The notes: generated by a model not told the origin, from the letters alone. DNA of 44,281 bases from CAYLJJ01 sp964384025 (GCA_964384025.1 CAYLJJ010000056.1:1-44281); one strand, 5' to 3'. Shown: positions 15,136-23,840, numbered from the stretch's first letter. Numbers and translations: made by a program.

Positions 15136-17940
15136 CTATTCTCCTCTTGATGCCTTGAGCGCGGCCAAGATCTTTTCTGCAGTGATGGGTAGATCGTGAA
15201 AGCGAACGCCGATGGCATCGTAGATGGCGTTTCCGATGGCGGGCGCGACGCCCACCATGCCCGCCTCACCCACTCCCTTCGCACCATGTGGCCCTTTGGG
15301 ATCAGGCTTATCGATGATGATGACCTTCATCTCGGGCATGTCCAAGAAGCCAGGCATCTTGTAGCGGTCGTAGTTGTCGGTCTCCACGGCGCCGGTCTTG
15401 GGGTTTACAATGTAATCTTCGGTGAGACAGTAACCGATGCCCTGTTGGACCGCCCCCTCGATCTGACCCTCTACAGCCATCGGGTTGATCGCCTTACCAC
15501 AGTCGATCGCCGCGACAAATCGAGTCACCTTGACAACCCCAGTGCGGGTGTCCACTTCAACCTCGGCAAAGTAGGCAGCGGTGGGGGGAGAGTTGTAGGT
15601 GCTCTCCCAAGAACATTGACCGGAGAAGTGGTGTGCCTGGCCCTGAAAATTGTAGATGCCGTCGTGGCACACCTCAGCTACAGAGATCCGCTTCCTCTCG
15701 TCAGTGTGTGAAAAGATCCAGCGGTTATGAACGTCAAGATCCTCCTCTTGGAGATCCAGCATCCTCGCCGCGTGCTTAAGCATCAGGGACTTGGCTCGGC
15801 GCGCGGCGCGTACAGCCGCGTTGCCGATGGCGTAGGTAGAGCGGCTCGCGTCGGTGCCATACTCAAAGAGCGTCACATCAGTATCACCGGTTACGATCTT
15901 GATATCCTCAGGTGCGAGCCCAAGCTCCTCTGCGGTGATCTGAGCCAAAGCCCCCCAGATATGTTGGCCCACCTGAGCAGGATGCACTACCAAATCAGCT
16001 GATCCATCCTCATTGAGCTTGACCACTGCGTTGGAGTGATCGATGTAGAGTGGCGCCGCGCCGCTGCAGTGGCTCATGGTCGCCATACCCACGCCCCGCT
16101 TGATCGCTCCATCCCCAGAGCGCCCGAGTTTCTCGTTCCAATCGATCGCTTTGGAGCCCTCCTCAATGCACTCCCGCAAGAAGATCGACTCGATCGGCAA
16201 CCCCATGTTGGCGATCTCTCCGGGCTCTTTGAGGTTCTTCATCCGAATCGCCACAGGATCAAGCCCGAGTGATTCTGCGGCCTCATCCATAAGCTGCTCA
16301 ATGCCCCACATGATCGCGGGATTGCCAAACCCGCGCATCGCTCCCGCTACAGGTGTATTGCTCATCACCATGTCAGCCTCACCGGCTCGGTTGGGCACTC
16401 GGTAGTGCCCAAGTCCCATGATCATGGCGATGCCGGATGACATAGGACCACAGCCCATGTAACCCCCCAGCCTGCCCCGCATCTTCGTCCTCATCGCGGT
16501 GAGCGTGCCATCTTGGCCAAAGCCAAGGCTCAGGTGGTAGTCAAACGCGGTTCGGCTCTCAAGACCGACGAAGTTCTCTTCTCGGGTGAAGACCATCTTC
16601 ACAGGTTTGCCGGTGGCGAGCGTCAAGGCTACTGCGTAGGTCTCGGCACAGAGCGCGCCACGCTGACCAAAGCTGCCGCCGACCACGGGAGAGATCAGGC
16701 GGATCTTGCGCACTGGCAGTTTAAAAATGTGCGCCAGCTCTCTCCGCGCCATATGAGCCAATTGGCATTGTGACCACACAGTCAGCTTGCCATTGACCTC
16801 CATCGACGCCAAGCAAGCCGCTGTCTCCTCGGTGCAGGGATCTTGCTTGCTCGTGGAAAACTCTCCCTCCACCACGCAGGCTGCCTCAGCCAGCGCTGTG
16901 TCTACATCCCCTTCAGGGTAGAGGTAGTCTAGGTGCTTGCCGAGGTTGCCCTCAGCAAACTCGCTGATGATCGGCGCCCCCTCTTTTCGAGCCTCGTCAG
17001 GATCGATCACAAAGGGCAGCTCTTCATACTCGACCTTGATAAGGGCGATGGCCTCCTCCGCAATACGCGCGCTCACCGCCGCTACAGCTGCTACTACATC
17101 GCCTACATGACGTGCGCGTGCGTTGAGCACATGTTCATCAGGAGGGATCGTATAGCCACCTGCGATCATGGGGAGATCCTTAAGCCCACGATCAAAGCCC
17201 TCCCATTGGAGGATATCCTCTGGCCCCAACACCACCTCCACACCAGGCAGCGCCTCTGCCTCCTGTTTATGGACTCGTAGGACGCGAGCGTGAGGATAAG
17301 GACTCCGTAGAAGCTTGGCGTATAGCATCCCAGGTAGATTGAGATCAGAGACATAGCGTGCTGAGCCGGTGGCCTTGGCGACCCCCTCTGGCTGAGTGAT
17401 GCGACGTCCAACTACATCGTCGGGGATCGCCTCTGAGCCGCTTTCGCGTGCGTCCACACAGGGCAGGCCTTCGCGTATCTTCTCGGCTGCGTCTACTACA
17501 GCATCGACAATCTTGACATAGCCAGTACAGCGGCAGAGGTTCCCCGCCATATAGCTCTGCACCTCTTGACGAGAGGGGTTGGGCTCCTCCTTGAGGAGCG
17601 CCTTAGCGGTCATGATCATACCCGGAGTGCAGTAACCGCACTGGATTGCGCCATGTTCGATAAAGGATTGCTGTAGATGGTGTAGCTTGTGTTCCTGAAC
17701 GAGGCCTTCGATGGTCTCTACCTGCTTACCCGCGATGGTCATAGCAAGGGTGCTGCAGCCGAGGATCAGTAGACCGTCAACGAGAACTGTGCATGCACCG
17801 CATTCACCTACACCACAAACAAACTTAGTGCCGGTGAGATCGAGCTGATCACGCAGCACCTCAATGAGCGTAGCGCTGCTCTCTACCCACAGCTCTTGGG
17901 CCAGACCATTGAGTGTGAACTTGAGCCTTTCCTTCTTCAT
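15136..17940 (-). CDS. Fused [2Fe-2S]-molybdopterin subunit of a xanthine dehydrogenase-family hydroxylase
   Basis: A 934-residue fusion. Residues 1-160 carry a plant-type [2Fe-2S] cluster (C42, C47, C50, C62) and a second one (C101, C104, C136, C138), as in CoxS-type small subunits. Residues about 170-930 are the Mo-cofactor large subunit: VVGRRITQPEGVAKATGSA, GGSFGQRG, GAMRGFGNP and, near the end, KGVGEAGM with E892 matching the catalytic base. The CO-dehydrogenase AYRCSFR loop is absent, so a heterocycle or aldehyde hydroxylase (purine, nicotinate or similar) is more likely. It starts inside the stop of the FAD subunit (4-base overlap). Small and large subunits are usually separate genes, so the fusion is notable. 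Confidence 0.88.
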   Translation of the reverse strand: MKKERLKFTLNGLAQELWVESSATLIEVLRDQLDLTGTKFVCGVGECGACTVLVDGLLILGCSTLAMTIAGKQVETIEGLVQEHKLHHLQQSFIEHGAIQCGYCTPGMIMTAKALLKEEPNPSRQEVQSYMAGNLCRCTGYVKIVDAVVDAAEKIREGLPCVDARESGSEAIPDDVVGRRITQPEGVAKATGSARYVSDLNLPGMLYAKLLRSPYPHARVLRVHKQEAEALPGVEVVLGPEDILQWEGFDRGLKDLPMIAGGYTIPPDEHVLNARARHVGDVVAAVAAVSARIAEEAIALIKVEYEELPFVIDPDEARKEGAPIISEFAEGNLGKHLDYLYPEGDVDTALAEAACVVEGEFSTSKQDPCTEETAACLASMEVNGKLTVWSQCQLAHMARRELAHIFKLPVRKIRLISPVVGGSFGQRGALCAETYAVALTLATGKPVKMVFTREENFVGLESRTAFDYHLSLGFGQDGTLTAMRTKMRGRLGGYMGCGPMSSGIAMIMGLGHYRVPNRAGEADMVMSNTPVAGAMRGFGNPAIMWGIEQLMDEAAESLGLDPVAIRMKNLKEPGEIANMGLPIESIFLRECIEEGSKAIDWNEKLGRSGDGAIKRGVGMATMSHCSGAAPLYIDHSNAVVKLNEDGSADLVVHPAQVGQHIWGALAQITAEELGLAPEDIKIVTGDTDVTLFEYGTDASRSTYAIGNAAVRAARRAKSLMLKHAARMLDLQEEDLDVHNRWIFSHTDERKRISVAEVCHDGIYNFQGQAHHFSGQCSWESTYNSPPTAAYFAEVEVDTRTGVVKVTRFVAAIDCGKAINPMAVEGQIEGAVQQGIGYCLTEDYIVNPKTGAVETDNYDRYKMPGFLDMPEMKVIIIDKPDPKGPHGAKGVGEAGMVGVAPAIGNAIYDAIGVRFHDLPITAEKILAALKASRGE

Positions 17941-18818
17941 GATGCCTCTCTAACAGCGCGCGCCGCTGCGATCTCCAAGACTCGAGCGACGAGCACCTCG
18001 GTCGCATCGCGTCGATAGGCCGCGGTGGATCGAATATCGGTGATGGGTGTGATCTCCTCTGCAGCCTGTACCCCTGCGCGAGCAAAGAGCCCTGGCTCAA
18101 GGAGCGCTCCGCTCAAGAGAGCCTCTGCGCCAAACGCCCTCACCGAGGTCGCCGCTACTGAACCAAGGACGATACGCACCTCTTGGCAGGTTCTGTCTTC
18201 GATCTGTATGCTGGCCGCTACATTGAGCTTGGCGATATCTGCAGCGGTCCGCGTTAGCTTGGCGAAGGCGCCACCGCAGCTCTCTCTGGGCTTCTCTACA
18301 TAGATCTCTGTGACCACCTCGCCTGGGGACAGGGCGGAGATCTTCGCGCCTCGGAGCAGATCCCTAATGGGTACCACACGGTGCCCATTAGGGTGGTCGA
18401 TGCGCGCCTGCGCCTGCATCACCATGAGGGGGGGCATGATATCTGAGGCGGGCGTAGCGACGCAGAGGTTACCCACCAGCGTGCCGGTGCTCTTTACCTG
18501 CACCGATGCGATGCTGCCGATCCCCTCCAGCAGCGCGGGGAAGTACTTCAACACTGCCGGAAATCGCTCCACCGTGCGCAGCGAGGCTCGCGCGCCGATG
18601 GTGAGTCGATCTTCATGGAAAGTCACGAAGTCCAGATCAGGGATATGCATGATGCTCACCACCGAAGAGGGGGCGGCCTGACGACGACGTAGCTCTGGGA
18701 GTAGATCACAGCCACCCGCGAGGATCCGCGCCTCTGAACCAAGCTCAGCGAGCAGCTCTGTGGCTTCTTGAATGGATCGTGGTTGGTGGTATTGGAAGGA
18801 CCTCAGCAGTCCAAACAT
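17937..18818 (-). CDS. FAD-binding subunit of the molybdenum hydroxylase
   Basis: A 293-residue protein of the CoxM/FAD_binding_5 type. Residues 31-40 (RILAGGCDLL) and 111-126 (TGTLVGNLCVATPASD) are the two FAD-contact motifs. The C-terminal third matches the CO-dehydrogenase flavoprotein C-terminal domain. It passes electrons from the FeS clusters of the next gene product to an acceptor. The ATGA overlap with that gene fixes the pair as a complex. Length is normal. Confidence 0.9.
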   Translation of the reverse strand: MFGLLRSFQYHQPRSIQEATELLAELGSEARILAGGCDLLPELRRRQAAPSSVVSIMHIPDLDFVTFHEDRLTIGARASLRTVERFPAVLKYFPALLEGIGSIASVQVKSTGTLVGNLCVATPASDIMPPLMVMQAQARIDHPNGHRVVPIRDLLRGAKISALSPGEVVTEIYVEKPRESCGGAFAKLTRTAADIAKLNVAASIQIEDRTCQEVRIVLGSVAATSVRAFGAEALLSGALLEPGLFARAGVQAAEEITPITDIRSTAAYRRDATEVLVARVLEIAAARAVREAS

Positions 18819-19008
18819 TAGGGCGCTCCTGATGGTTTATGAGCACAGGTAAGTGCTGTAAATATCAAGCGTTATCGCTGAGAAGTAGGCTCACCGTAGA
18901 GCAGTGAATCCTCAATATCGAGGAGATTTTCATCGAATTAGACTCATCGCACTACTGAGCGATTGGGTAGCTTTCTTAAAACCTCGTTGAGTTGGAGTCG
19001 CGCGATAG

Positions 19009-19031
19009 ATAGAGCATAAGATCTGCTCTAT
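19009..19031 (-). terminator. Possible hairpin after the 2-oxoacid oxidoreductase operon
   Basis: A perfect 8-base inverted repeat, ATAGAGCA / TGCTCTAT, with a 7-base loop lies about 30 bases past the stop of the oxidoreductase gene. No U-rich tract follows on the minus strand, so it may be a factor-dependent terminator, a processing hairpin or a binding site. Confidence 0.35.
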
Positions 19032-19058
19032 GCCAGTCCGGCGCGAGGAGAGTGGGGT

Positions 19059-20474
19059 TTACTCTCCCTTTACAAAGGCATAGCCCTCCTGGAAAGCGCG
19101 GATATTGATCTCCACCAAGTGCTTCTTGGTGATGATCTGGCGCAGGGTGCTCTCTATAAACTCCTTGGGAAAAGCATCAATGGCTGCCACTAAGGCACCC
19201 AAGATAACGACATTGGCGACCTTGGGGGTCCCCGCTTTATCGGCGATCTCTGAGGCGGGAATATGGACGCTGCGGAGATCCTCACGATTGACCTGGGCCT
19301 CAACGATAGAGCCATCAACCAAGACCAGCCCACCCGGTACGACATCAGCTTCAAAGCTGTCTAGAGAAGGCTTGTTCATCGCTACAAGTATATTGGGCTT
19401 CTCCACCAGAGGGGTGCCGATCCGCTCCTTGGAGACCTGCACTTGACAGTTGGCGGTGCCTCCCCTCATCTCAGGACCGTAAGAGGGGATCCAAGAGACC
19501 TGAGCGCCTGCGCGCATACCTATCTGAGCCAGGAAGAGCCCCAAGGTGAGGATCCCCTGACCTCCAAAGCCTGCAAACTTACAGTTTAGATTGGGGATCT
19601 CCATCTGCTGTGATGGCAGCTCAGCGCCTCCGGCCCAGTTGTGGAGATATGCTCCTACCTTCTGAGGATCAAAATCTTCATAGTGACGATGCCACTCGCC
19701 CTCACGATCAGCGCTCTCATCCTTGAAGACCCCCAATGGGAAGACCTTGGTCATCTCCTCAAGCATCCAATCTCGAGACTGGGGGGGGCTCATCTTCCAA
19801 CCTGTGGGGCAGGTGGCGAGGATCTCGATAAAGCTGTAGCCGCGCCCCTCTGCTTGATTCTTGAGGGCCTTGCGGATCGCCTTGCGTGCCTTCATCAAGT
19901 GCTTGGGCTTACCCACCGCGACCCGCTCTACATAGGTCACTGCGGGTAGAGTAGAGATCAGCTCACACATACGGATGGGGTTGCCGTGAACGACCTCCTC
20001 ACGGCCTCGGGGGGTAGTCGCGGTCCTCTGCTTGATGAGGGTGGTGGGCGCCATCTGCCCTCCCGTCATGCCATAGATGGCGTTGTTGACGAAGATGACA
20101 GTGATGTTCTCCCCTCGGTTGGCGGCATGGAGGGTCTCTGAGGTGCCGATCGCCGCCAAGTCTCCATCCCCCTGGTAGGAGATGACGATGGAGTCTGGGT
20201 TGGCTCGCTTAAAGCCGGTGGCGACCGCAGGGGCTCGCCCGTGAGGAGCCTGGGAGTTGCCCGTGTTGAAGTAGTAAAAGCCAAAGACCGAGCAACCCAC
20301 TGGAGAGACGAAGATCGTTCGCTCAGCGAGATCCATATCGCTGAGCGCTTCGGCGATCCATTTATGGATGTTGCCATGTCCACAGCCTGGACAGTAGTGA
20401 GTCGCCTCCTTGGCGGGACCGCTCTTGCGCTCGAAGATGTCGTAGAAAGAGTCTGCCTTCTCCCAAACCTTCAC
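19059..20474 (-). CDS. 2-oxoacid:ferredoxin oxidoreductase, fused beta (TPP) and gamma subunits
   Basis: A 471-residue protein. Residues 1-270 are the thiamine-diphosphate subunit: CPGCGHG (C28, C31), GDGD (102-105), then NN and YGMTGGQ as the TPP/Mg motif. Residues about 293-471 are the gamma domain: CKFAGFGGQGILTLGLFLA, SYGPEMRGGTANCQV and PNILVAMNKPSL. Together with the alpha subunit and ferredoxin encoded upstream it should oxidise a 2-oxoacid (2-oxoglutarate or branched-chain 2-oxoacids) to acyl-CoA, CO2 and reduced ferredoxin, or run in reverse. Beta and gamma are usually separate genes. The substrate cannot be fixed from sequence. It overlaps the alpha gene by 4 bases. Confidence 0.9.
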   Translation of the reverse strand: MKVWEKADSFYDIFERKSGPAKEATHYCPGCGHGNIHKWIAEALSDMDLAERTIFVSPVGCSVFGFYYFNTGNSQAPHGRAPAVATGFKRANPDSIVISYQGDGDLAAIGTSETLHAANRGENITVIFVNNAIYGMTGGQMAPTTLIKQRTATTPRGREEVVHGNPIRMCELISTLPAVTYVERVAVGKPKHLMKARKAIRKALKNQAEGRGYSFIEILATCPTGWKMSPPQSRDWMLEEMTKVFPLGVFKDESADREGEWHRHYEDFDPQKVGAYLHNWAGGAELPSQQMEIPNLNCKFAGFGGQGILTLGLFLAQIGMRAGAQVSWIPSYGPEMRGGTANCQVQVSKERIGTPLVEKPNILVAMNKPSLDSFEADVVPGGLVLVDGSIVEAQVNREDLRSVHIPASEIADKAGTPKVANVVILGALVAAIDAFPKEFIESTLRQIITKKHLVEINIRAFQEGYAFVKGE

Positions 20475-21529
20475 CGTGCACCTCCTTCGAGGATCTTCTC
20501 AAACTGCTCCAGGAGTTCATCTCCAGCGGGGACTACACCTCCACAACGACCATAAAAATGGACCGGTCGACGACCCGCTACAGCCAGGCGAACATCCTCC
20601 ACCATCTGCCCTGTGCTCAGCTCTATACTGAGGAAGAGCTTGGCGGTCTCGCTCAGCTTCTCCAGGATCTTCTTGGGGAAGGGCCAGAGGGTAATTGGGC
20701 GCAAGAGGCCCACTTTCAAGCCCTTAGCACGGGCTTGGTCGATGGCAGAGAAGACCACCCGAGAGACGATGCCATAGGCGATCACGACAAGATCAGCATC
20801 CTCGACTTGATATGCTTCGTAGCGAACTTCCTCTGCTTCACAGCGATCATATTTGGCTTGTAGCTTAAGGTTATGAAGCTCCAGGCCCTGGGGTTCCAAG
20901 ACGATGGAATTGATCAGATTGCGGGTCTCAGGGGTCCCACGCACGGCCCAATCGCTGTGATCAAAATCTGGAACTTTGGATTCAGGGATCGTCACCGACT
21001 CCATCATCTGGCCAACAAAGCCATCGCTGAGCAGGCAGGCGGGGTTGCGATATTTGTCCGCTAAGTCAAGAGCGAGCCCCGTGAGATCGCACATCTCCTG
21101 AGCGCTGTTTGGAGCCAGGGTGATCAAACGATAGTTTCCATGTCCGCCTCCTTTGGTAGCCTGAAAATAGTCTCCTTGCTCAGGGGCGATGTTTCCCAAG
21201 CCTGGACCTCCTCGCTGGATGTTGACCACCAAGCAGGGCAGCTCAGAGGCTGCGCAATAGGAGATCCCCTCCTGTTTAAGGCTAAAACCAGGGCTGGAGG
21301 AGGCGGTCATACAGCGGATCCCCATCCCCGCTGTTCCATAGACCATATTGATGGCTGCTACCTCGCTAGAGGCTTGGATAAAGACACCCCCTAAGGCGGG
21401 AAAGTGGAGCGAGGCGGCGTGGGCGATCTCGCTGGCTGGGGTGATGGGGTATCCATAATAGGCGCGGCAGCCCGCCGCCAAAGCGCCTACGATGATGGCG
21501 TCATTGCCCTTCATTAACTGTGTAGCCAT
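20471..21529 (-). CDS. 2-oxoacid:ferredoxin oxidoreductase alpha subunit (VorB/KorA-like)
   Basis: A 352-residue protein of VorB length. The N-terminus MKGNDAIIVGALAAGCRAYY with YPITPASEIA is the pyrimidine-binding domain signature; SSPGFSLKQEGISYCAASEL and NIQRGGPGLGN follow. The C-terminal domain II (ADLVVIAYGIVSRVVFSAID) matches the transketolase C-like fold. Length and the VorB-like start favour a 2-oxoisovalerate or 2-oxoglutarate enzyme over pyruvate:ferredoxin oxidoreductase. Second gene of the operon, 20 bases after the ferredoxin. Confidence 0.9.
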   Translation of the reverse strand: MATQLMKGNDAIIVGALAAGCRAYYGYPITPASEIAHAASLHFPALGGVFIQASSEVAAINMVYGTAGMGIRCMTASSSPGFSLKQEGISYCAASELPCLVVNIQRGGPGLGNIAPEQGDYFQATKGGGHGNYRLITLAPNSAQEMCDLTGLALDLADKYRNPACLLSDGFVGQMMESVTIPESKVPDFDHSDWAVRGTPETRNLINSIVLEPQGLELHNLKLQAKYDRCEAEEVRYEAYQVEDADLVVIAYGIVSRVVFSAIDQARAKGLKVGLLRPITLWPFPKKILEKLSETAKLFLSIELSTGQMVEDVRLAVAGRRPVHFYGRCGGVVPAGDELLEQFEKILEGGAR

Positions 21530-21549
21530 ATTCAGACTCCTTTTAACCC

Positions 21550-21765
21550 TCAGGGCTTAACGACTCGGATGGCGCCAGGCTCGGGACAGGCGTAGAAGCA
21601 GAGGCTGCAGCCAGTGCATCCCGAGCCTGAGTAGTACACAGGATGGTAGCTCGCGCTGTTGAGCACGTCGCCTACGAGGATGACCCTCTTAGGACAAAGA
21701 TCGATGCAGAGTTGGCAACCCTTACAAAGCTCGCCGTTGATCTCGACGGTGGGCACTCCCGCCAT
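21550..21765 (-). CDS. 2x[4Fe-4S] ferredoxin subunit of the 2-oxoacid oxidoreductase
   Basis: The start at 21765 is chosen for the GAGGGGG ribosome site 5 bases upstream; the in-frame extension to 21930 lacks ferredoxin-like sequence. The 71-residue protein has two 4Fe-4S motifs, C14-x2-C17-x2-C20-x3-C24-P and C50-x2-C53-x2-C56-x3-C60-P, as in VorD/KorD delta subunits. It carries electrons from the TPP site to external ferredoxin. First gene of the operon. Confidence 0.88.
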   Translation of the reverse strand: MAGVPTVEINGELCKGCQLCIDLCPKRVILVGDVLNSASYHPVYYSGSGCTGCSLCFYACPEPGAIRVVKP

Positions 21766-22125
21766 TCTTACCCCCTCACATCCTGAGATGTGGTCTTGGA
21801 TAAATTCAGCTCCACGAGAAACCCTGGATAAAGGGTCCAGGAACAGCTCTGGAGAGTGCCGCTTCCATAACAGGAATCTCCAGTGGTGGTCCACGCCTGT
21901 AAACATGGTCGCCCTAATTTTAGGAGGCAAAGCCTCGCGAATTTTCCACTCCCCAAAAGGGTTTTCGTACTTATAGATTTTTTTATTTAGACAGTAATTG
22001 CCACCCAGTTGAAAAATTGTTAGAGTTCCCTGGAACTAAAAGAGATGTTTTTTTCGCGCCAACTTCTTGAGCGTTTTTTCGCAAAAAGGGGTTATGAGCG
22101 TGATGAGGAAGAGATCGGAGAGGTC
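21766..22125. other. Divergent intergenic region between ferredoxin operon and pilin
   Basis: About 360 bases that must hold both promoters. The pilin-proximal half is AT-rich, with a T7 tract at about 21978-21985 and several A/T runs. I found no convincing -35/-10 pair and no GG-N10-GC sigma-54 signature in either direction. An inverted repeat at 22024-22037 is listed separately. Confidence 0.5.
22024..22037. promoter_or_regulatory. Short inverted repeat upstream of the pilin gene
   Basis: AGTTCC-CT-GGAACT, two 6-base arms with a 2-base centre, about 90 bases upstream of the pilin ATG. The symmetry fits a dimeric regulator's operator, but no partner site or known consensus was recognised. 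Confidence 0.3.
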
Positions 22126-22716
22126 ATGAAGCGGACTCACAAAAAGGGCGGTTTTACGCTGATTGAGTTGATGATTGTAGTTGCGATTTTAGGGCTCCTT
22201 GCGGCCATCGCGATTCCAGCCTTTGTAAAGTATATCCGCAGGGCTAAAACAACGGAGGCGATGATGAACCTCCGCAAACTATTTGACTCCAGTGTAACAT
22301 ACTACGAGAAGGGGCATACGACTCGTTTGGGGCAGCCCCTCATTCCACGTTTCCCAGGCGTTGAGATGGACTTTGGTGCTGTCCCTGGTACCAACGAGTG
22401 CTGTGGCCTCGTCGGCGACAAGTGTCCTCCTCCCGGATCTCCTCAGGCCCCAGGGTACTTCCAGGAGCGCTGGGATCATCCTGTTTGGCACGCCCTCAAC
22501 TTTGGTGTGGATGATCCTCACTACTATTGGTACGAATATGACGCTGTGGGTGTTGGCGCGGATGCTCTTAACGGAGGCTCTGCCTTCACCGCGAGGGCCT
22601 CTGCTGACCTCAACTGCAACTTGGTTTTCTCCACCTTTGAGCGTGTAGGTGGTGTTGATCCAGAGAACAATGTGGTGGGTGGTGCAGGTATCTTTAAACT
22701 CAACCCCCTTGAGTAG
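22126..22716 (+). CDS. pilA: Type IV pilin (major or minor)
   Basis: The start at 22126 gives a 9-residue class III leader (MKRTHKKGG) before the prepilin peptidase site G/FTLIE; GGAGAGG lies just upstream. A longer frame from 22045 would give an unlikely 36-residue leader. The mature protein has the usual hydrophobic spine (FTLIELMIVVAILGLLAAIA) with E5, then KYIRRAKTTEAMMNLRKL and a C-terminal domain with Cys pairs (NECCGLVGDKC) and WHALNFGVDDPHYYWYEY, a pattern I associate with deltaproteobacterial pilins. It needs a PilD peptidase and pilus machinery encoded elsewhere. Whether it is the main pilin is unknown. Confidence 0.88.
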   Translation: MKRTHKKGGFTLIELMIVVAILGLLAAIAIPAFVKYIRRAKTTEAMMNLRKLFDSSVTYYEKGHTTRLGQPLIPRFPGVEMDFGAVPGTNECCGLVGDKCPPPGSPQAPGYFQERWDHPVWHALNFGVDDPHYYWYEYDAVGVGADALNGGSAFTARASADLNCNLVFSTFERVGGVDPENNVVGGAGIFKLNPLE

Positions 22717-22718
22717 TT

Positions 22719-22742
22719 GATGACGTTTGTGCGTCATCTTTT
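22719..22742 (+). terminator. Intrinsic terminator-like hairpin after the pilin gene
   Basis: A 7-base stem GATGACG / CGTCATC with a 6-base loop is followed by TTTT. It starts 3 bases after the pilin stop and the T-run abuts the ATG of the next gene, leaving no room for a ribosome site. It could reduce expression of the downstream gene relative to pilin. Confidence 0.55.
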
Positions 22743-23153
22743 ATGGTCAACATGACGCCTCAAATTTGGATCTTCCTGCGTTCTATCAAAGCTGAACCGC
22801 TCCAAAGCTGGCTTCAGCGCTATCCCTGTAAACTTAAGATCTTCAACGAGCAGGAATTTGAAGCTTGGTTTGCTCTCCCCGACGAACTTCGGCAACTCCC
22901 CTCTCTGCTCATCATCGACTCTGAGTTGGCTTGGCAGGCTGAAACACAGCTCCTCTCTTTTTTAAAAACAACACCACCTTGGTCCTCTTTGCCCGTCGTG
23001 CTGCTCACTCAGCGAGAGGATCCCGACGCCTGCCTTAGAGCTTATGAGCAGGGAGCTGCCGCTTGGGCTTGTCTCGAGAGCCAAGCGGCCCTTGATGAGT
23101 TCGCCCGCTACTGGCTCAAGACTACCCTGCTTCCTCAACTCAAGGGTTTATAA
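22743..23153 (+). CDS. Degenerate response-regulator receiver-like protein
   Basis: A 136-residue protein with the alternating beta/alpha pattern of a receiver domain: LLIIDSE with D59 at the phospho-acceptor position, LPVVLLTQRED at beta-4 with the Thr, and AYEQGAAAWACLES at alpha-4/beta-5. The acidic pair near the N-terminus is missing and the conserved beta-5 Lys is replaced (ACLES), so normal phosphorylation is doubtful. A second ATG at 22752 is an alternative start; neither has a clear ribosome site. The position after a pilin gene suggests a motility or pilus regulator, which is only an inference. Confidence 0.5.
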   Translation: MVNMTPQIWIFLRSIKAEPLQSWLQRYPCKLKIFNEQEFEAWFALPDELRQLPSLLIIDSELAWQAETQLLSFLKTTPPWSSLPVVLLTQREDPDACLRAYEQGAAAWACLESQAALDEFARYWLKTTLLPQLKGL

Positions 23154-23219
23154 AAATCGCTCCACCTTCTGTAGTGGGATTATATAAGCTGCTGAGACTG
23201 CGCCCCTTGGAGGAGAACG

Positions 23220-23840
23220 ATGCGCATCTGGATCGCCCTGTTCTGTTTGAGCTGCGGTGCCGGTAGCCCTGTCTGTAAGAAGGAGTCAGAGCGCTGTGAA
23301 ACTCAGTGCAGACGCCTAGAGGATCCGACCAGTTGCCGAGATGACTGCGATCACAAACGGGCTGAATGTCAGTCCCGAGAGGGACGACGGCGGCCGGGAG
23401 GACCTCTTGAACGGGGCGCTCAGGAGCGCGCCATCTTGGTGGACTTCAGCCAGGAGAAGATCAGCCACTCTGACGAGGTGAAGCTGACCCTGGGCTCCAC
23501 CGTTCGGGCAGTTCAAGGCGCTTATGAGCTGCCTCCAGGAGCCACACTCAAGCTGGAGTATCAGCTCCCCCAAAACATGCACGAGGCGGAGCTGTATATC
23601 AACCACGCCCCCGGAGAGAAGGAGAAGCCGCTCTTTATCACCATCACCCTGGGCAAGAAGACCATCGTGGGTCGCTATATGCCGCCTCGACGCCCTGATG
23701 GTCGGCTGCGGATTGAGCAGTGGCCGGTAGAGCTGCCTGGAGGAGACGTGAGCCTCTTTATCTATAATAATCAGAGCGCAGGCAGTGAGAGCAGCTACCA
23801 TATCGGGGGGATTCAGCTTATCTACCGCCACAGCCTCTAG
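23220..23840 (+). CDS. Cys-rich lipoprotein of unknown function
   Basis: A 206-residue protein with a short lipoprotein signal, MRIWIALFCLSCG, lipobox Cys12. The next 45 residues hold six further Cys (VCKKESERCETQC, SCRDDCDHKRAEC), probably disulfide-bonded. After a basic/Pro-rich linker the rest is beta-rich (HEAELYINHAPGEKEKPLFI, VSLFIYNNQSAGSES), perhaps a beta-sandwich. No family recognised. GGAGGAG precedes the ATG. Its stop overlaps the GTG of the next gene by one base, so the two lipoproteins are probably made together. Confidence 0.6.
   Translation: MRIWIALFCLSCGAGSPVCKKESERCETQCRRLEDPTSCRDDCDHKRAECQSREGRRRPGGPLERGAQERAILVDFSQEKISHSDEVKLTLGSTVRAVQGAYELPPGATLKLEYQLPQNMHEAELYINHAPGEKEKPLFITITLGKKTIVGRYMPPRRPDGRLRIEQWPVELPGGDVSLFIYNNQSAGSESSYHIGGIQLIYRHSL

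Noticed and set aside
15135..15287. 51-residue N-terminal extension of the aminotransferase
   Set aside because: It overlaps the end of the molybdenum hydroxylase gene, and a good ribosome site supports the ATG at 15134.
21960..22060. Sigma-54 promoter of the pilin, as in some myxobacteria
   Set aside because: No GG-N10-GC motif was found in the right orientation or spacing.
23173..23190. TATATA before the Cys-rich lipoprotein as a -10 box
   Set aside because: No -35 element at 16-18 bases upstream; AT content alone is not enough.
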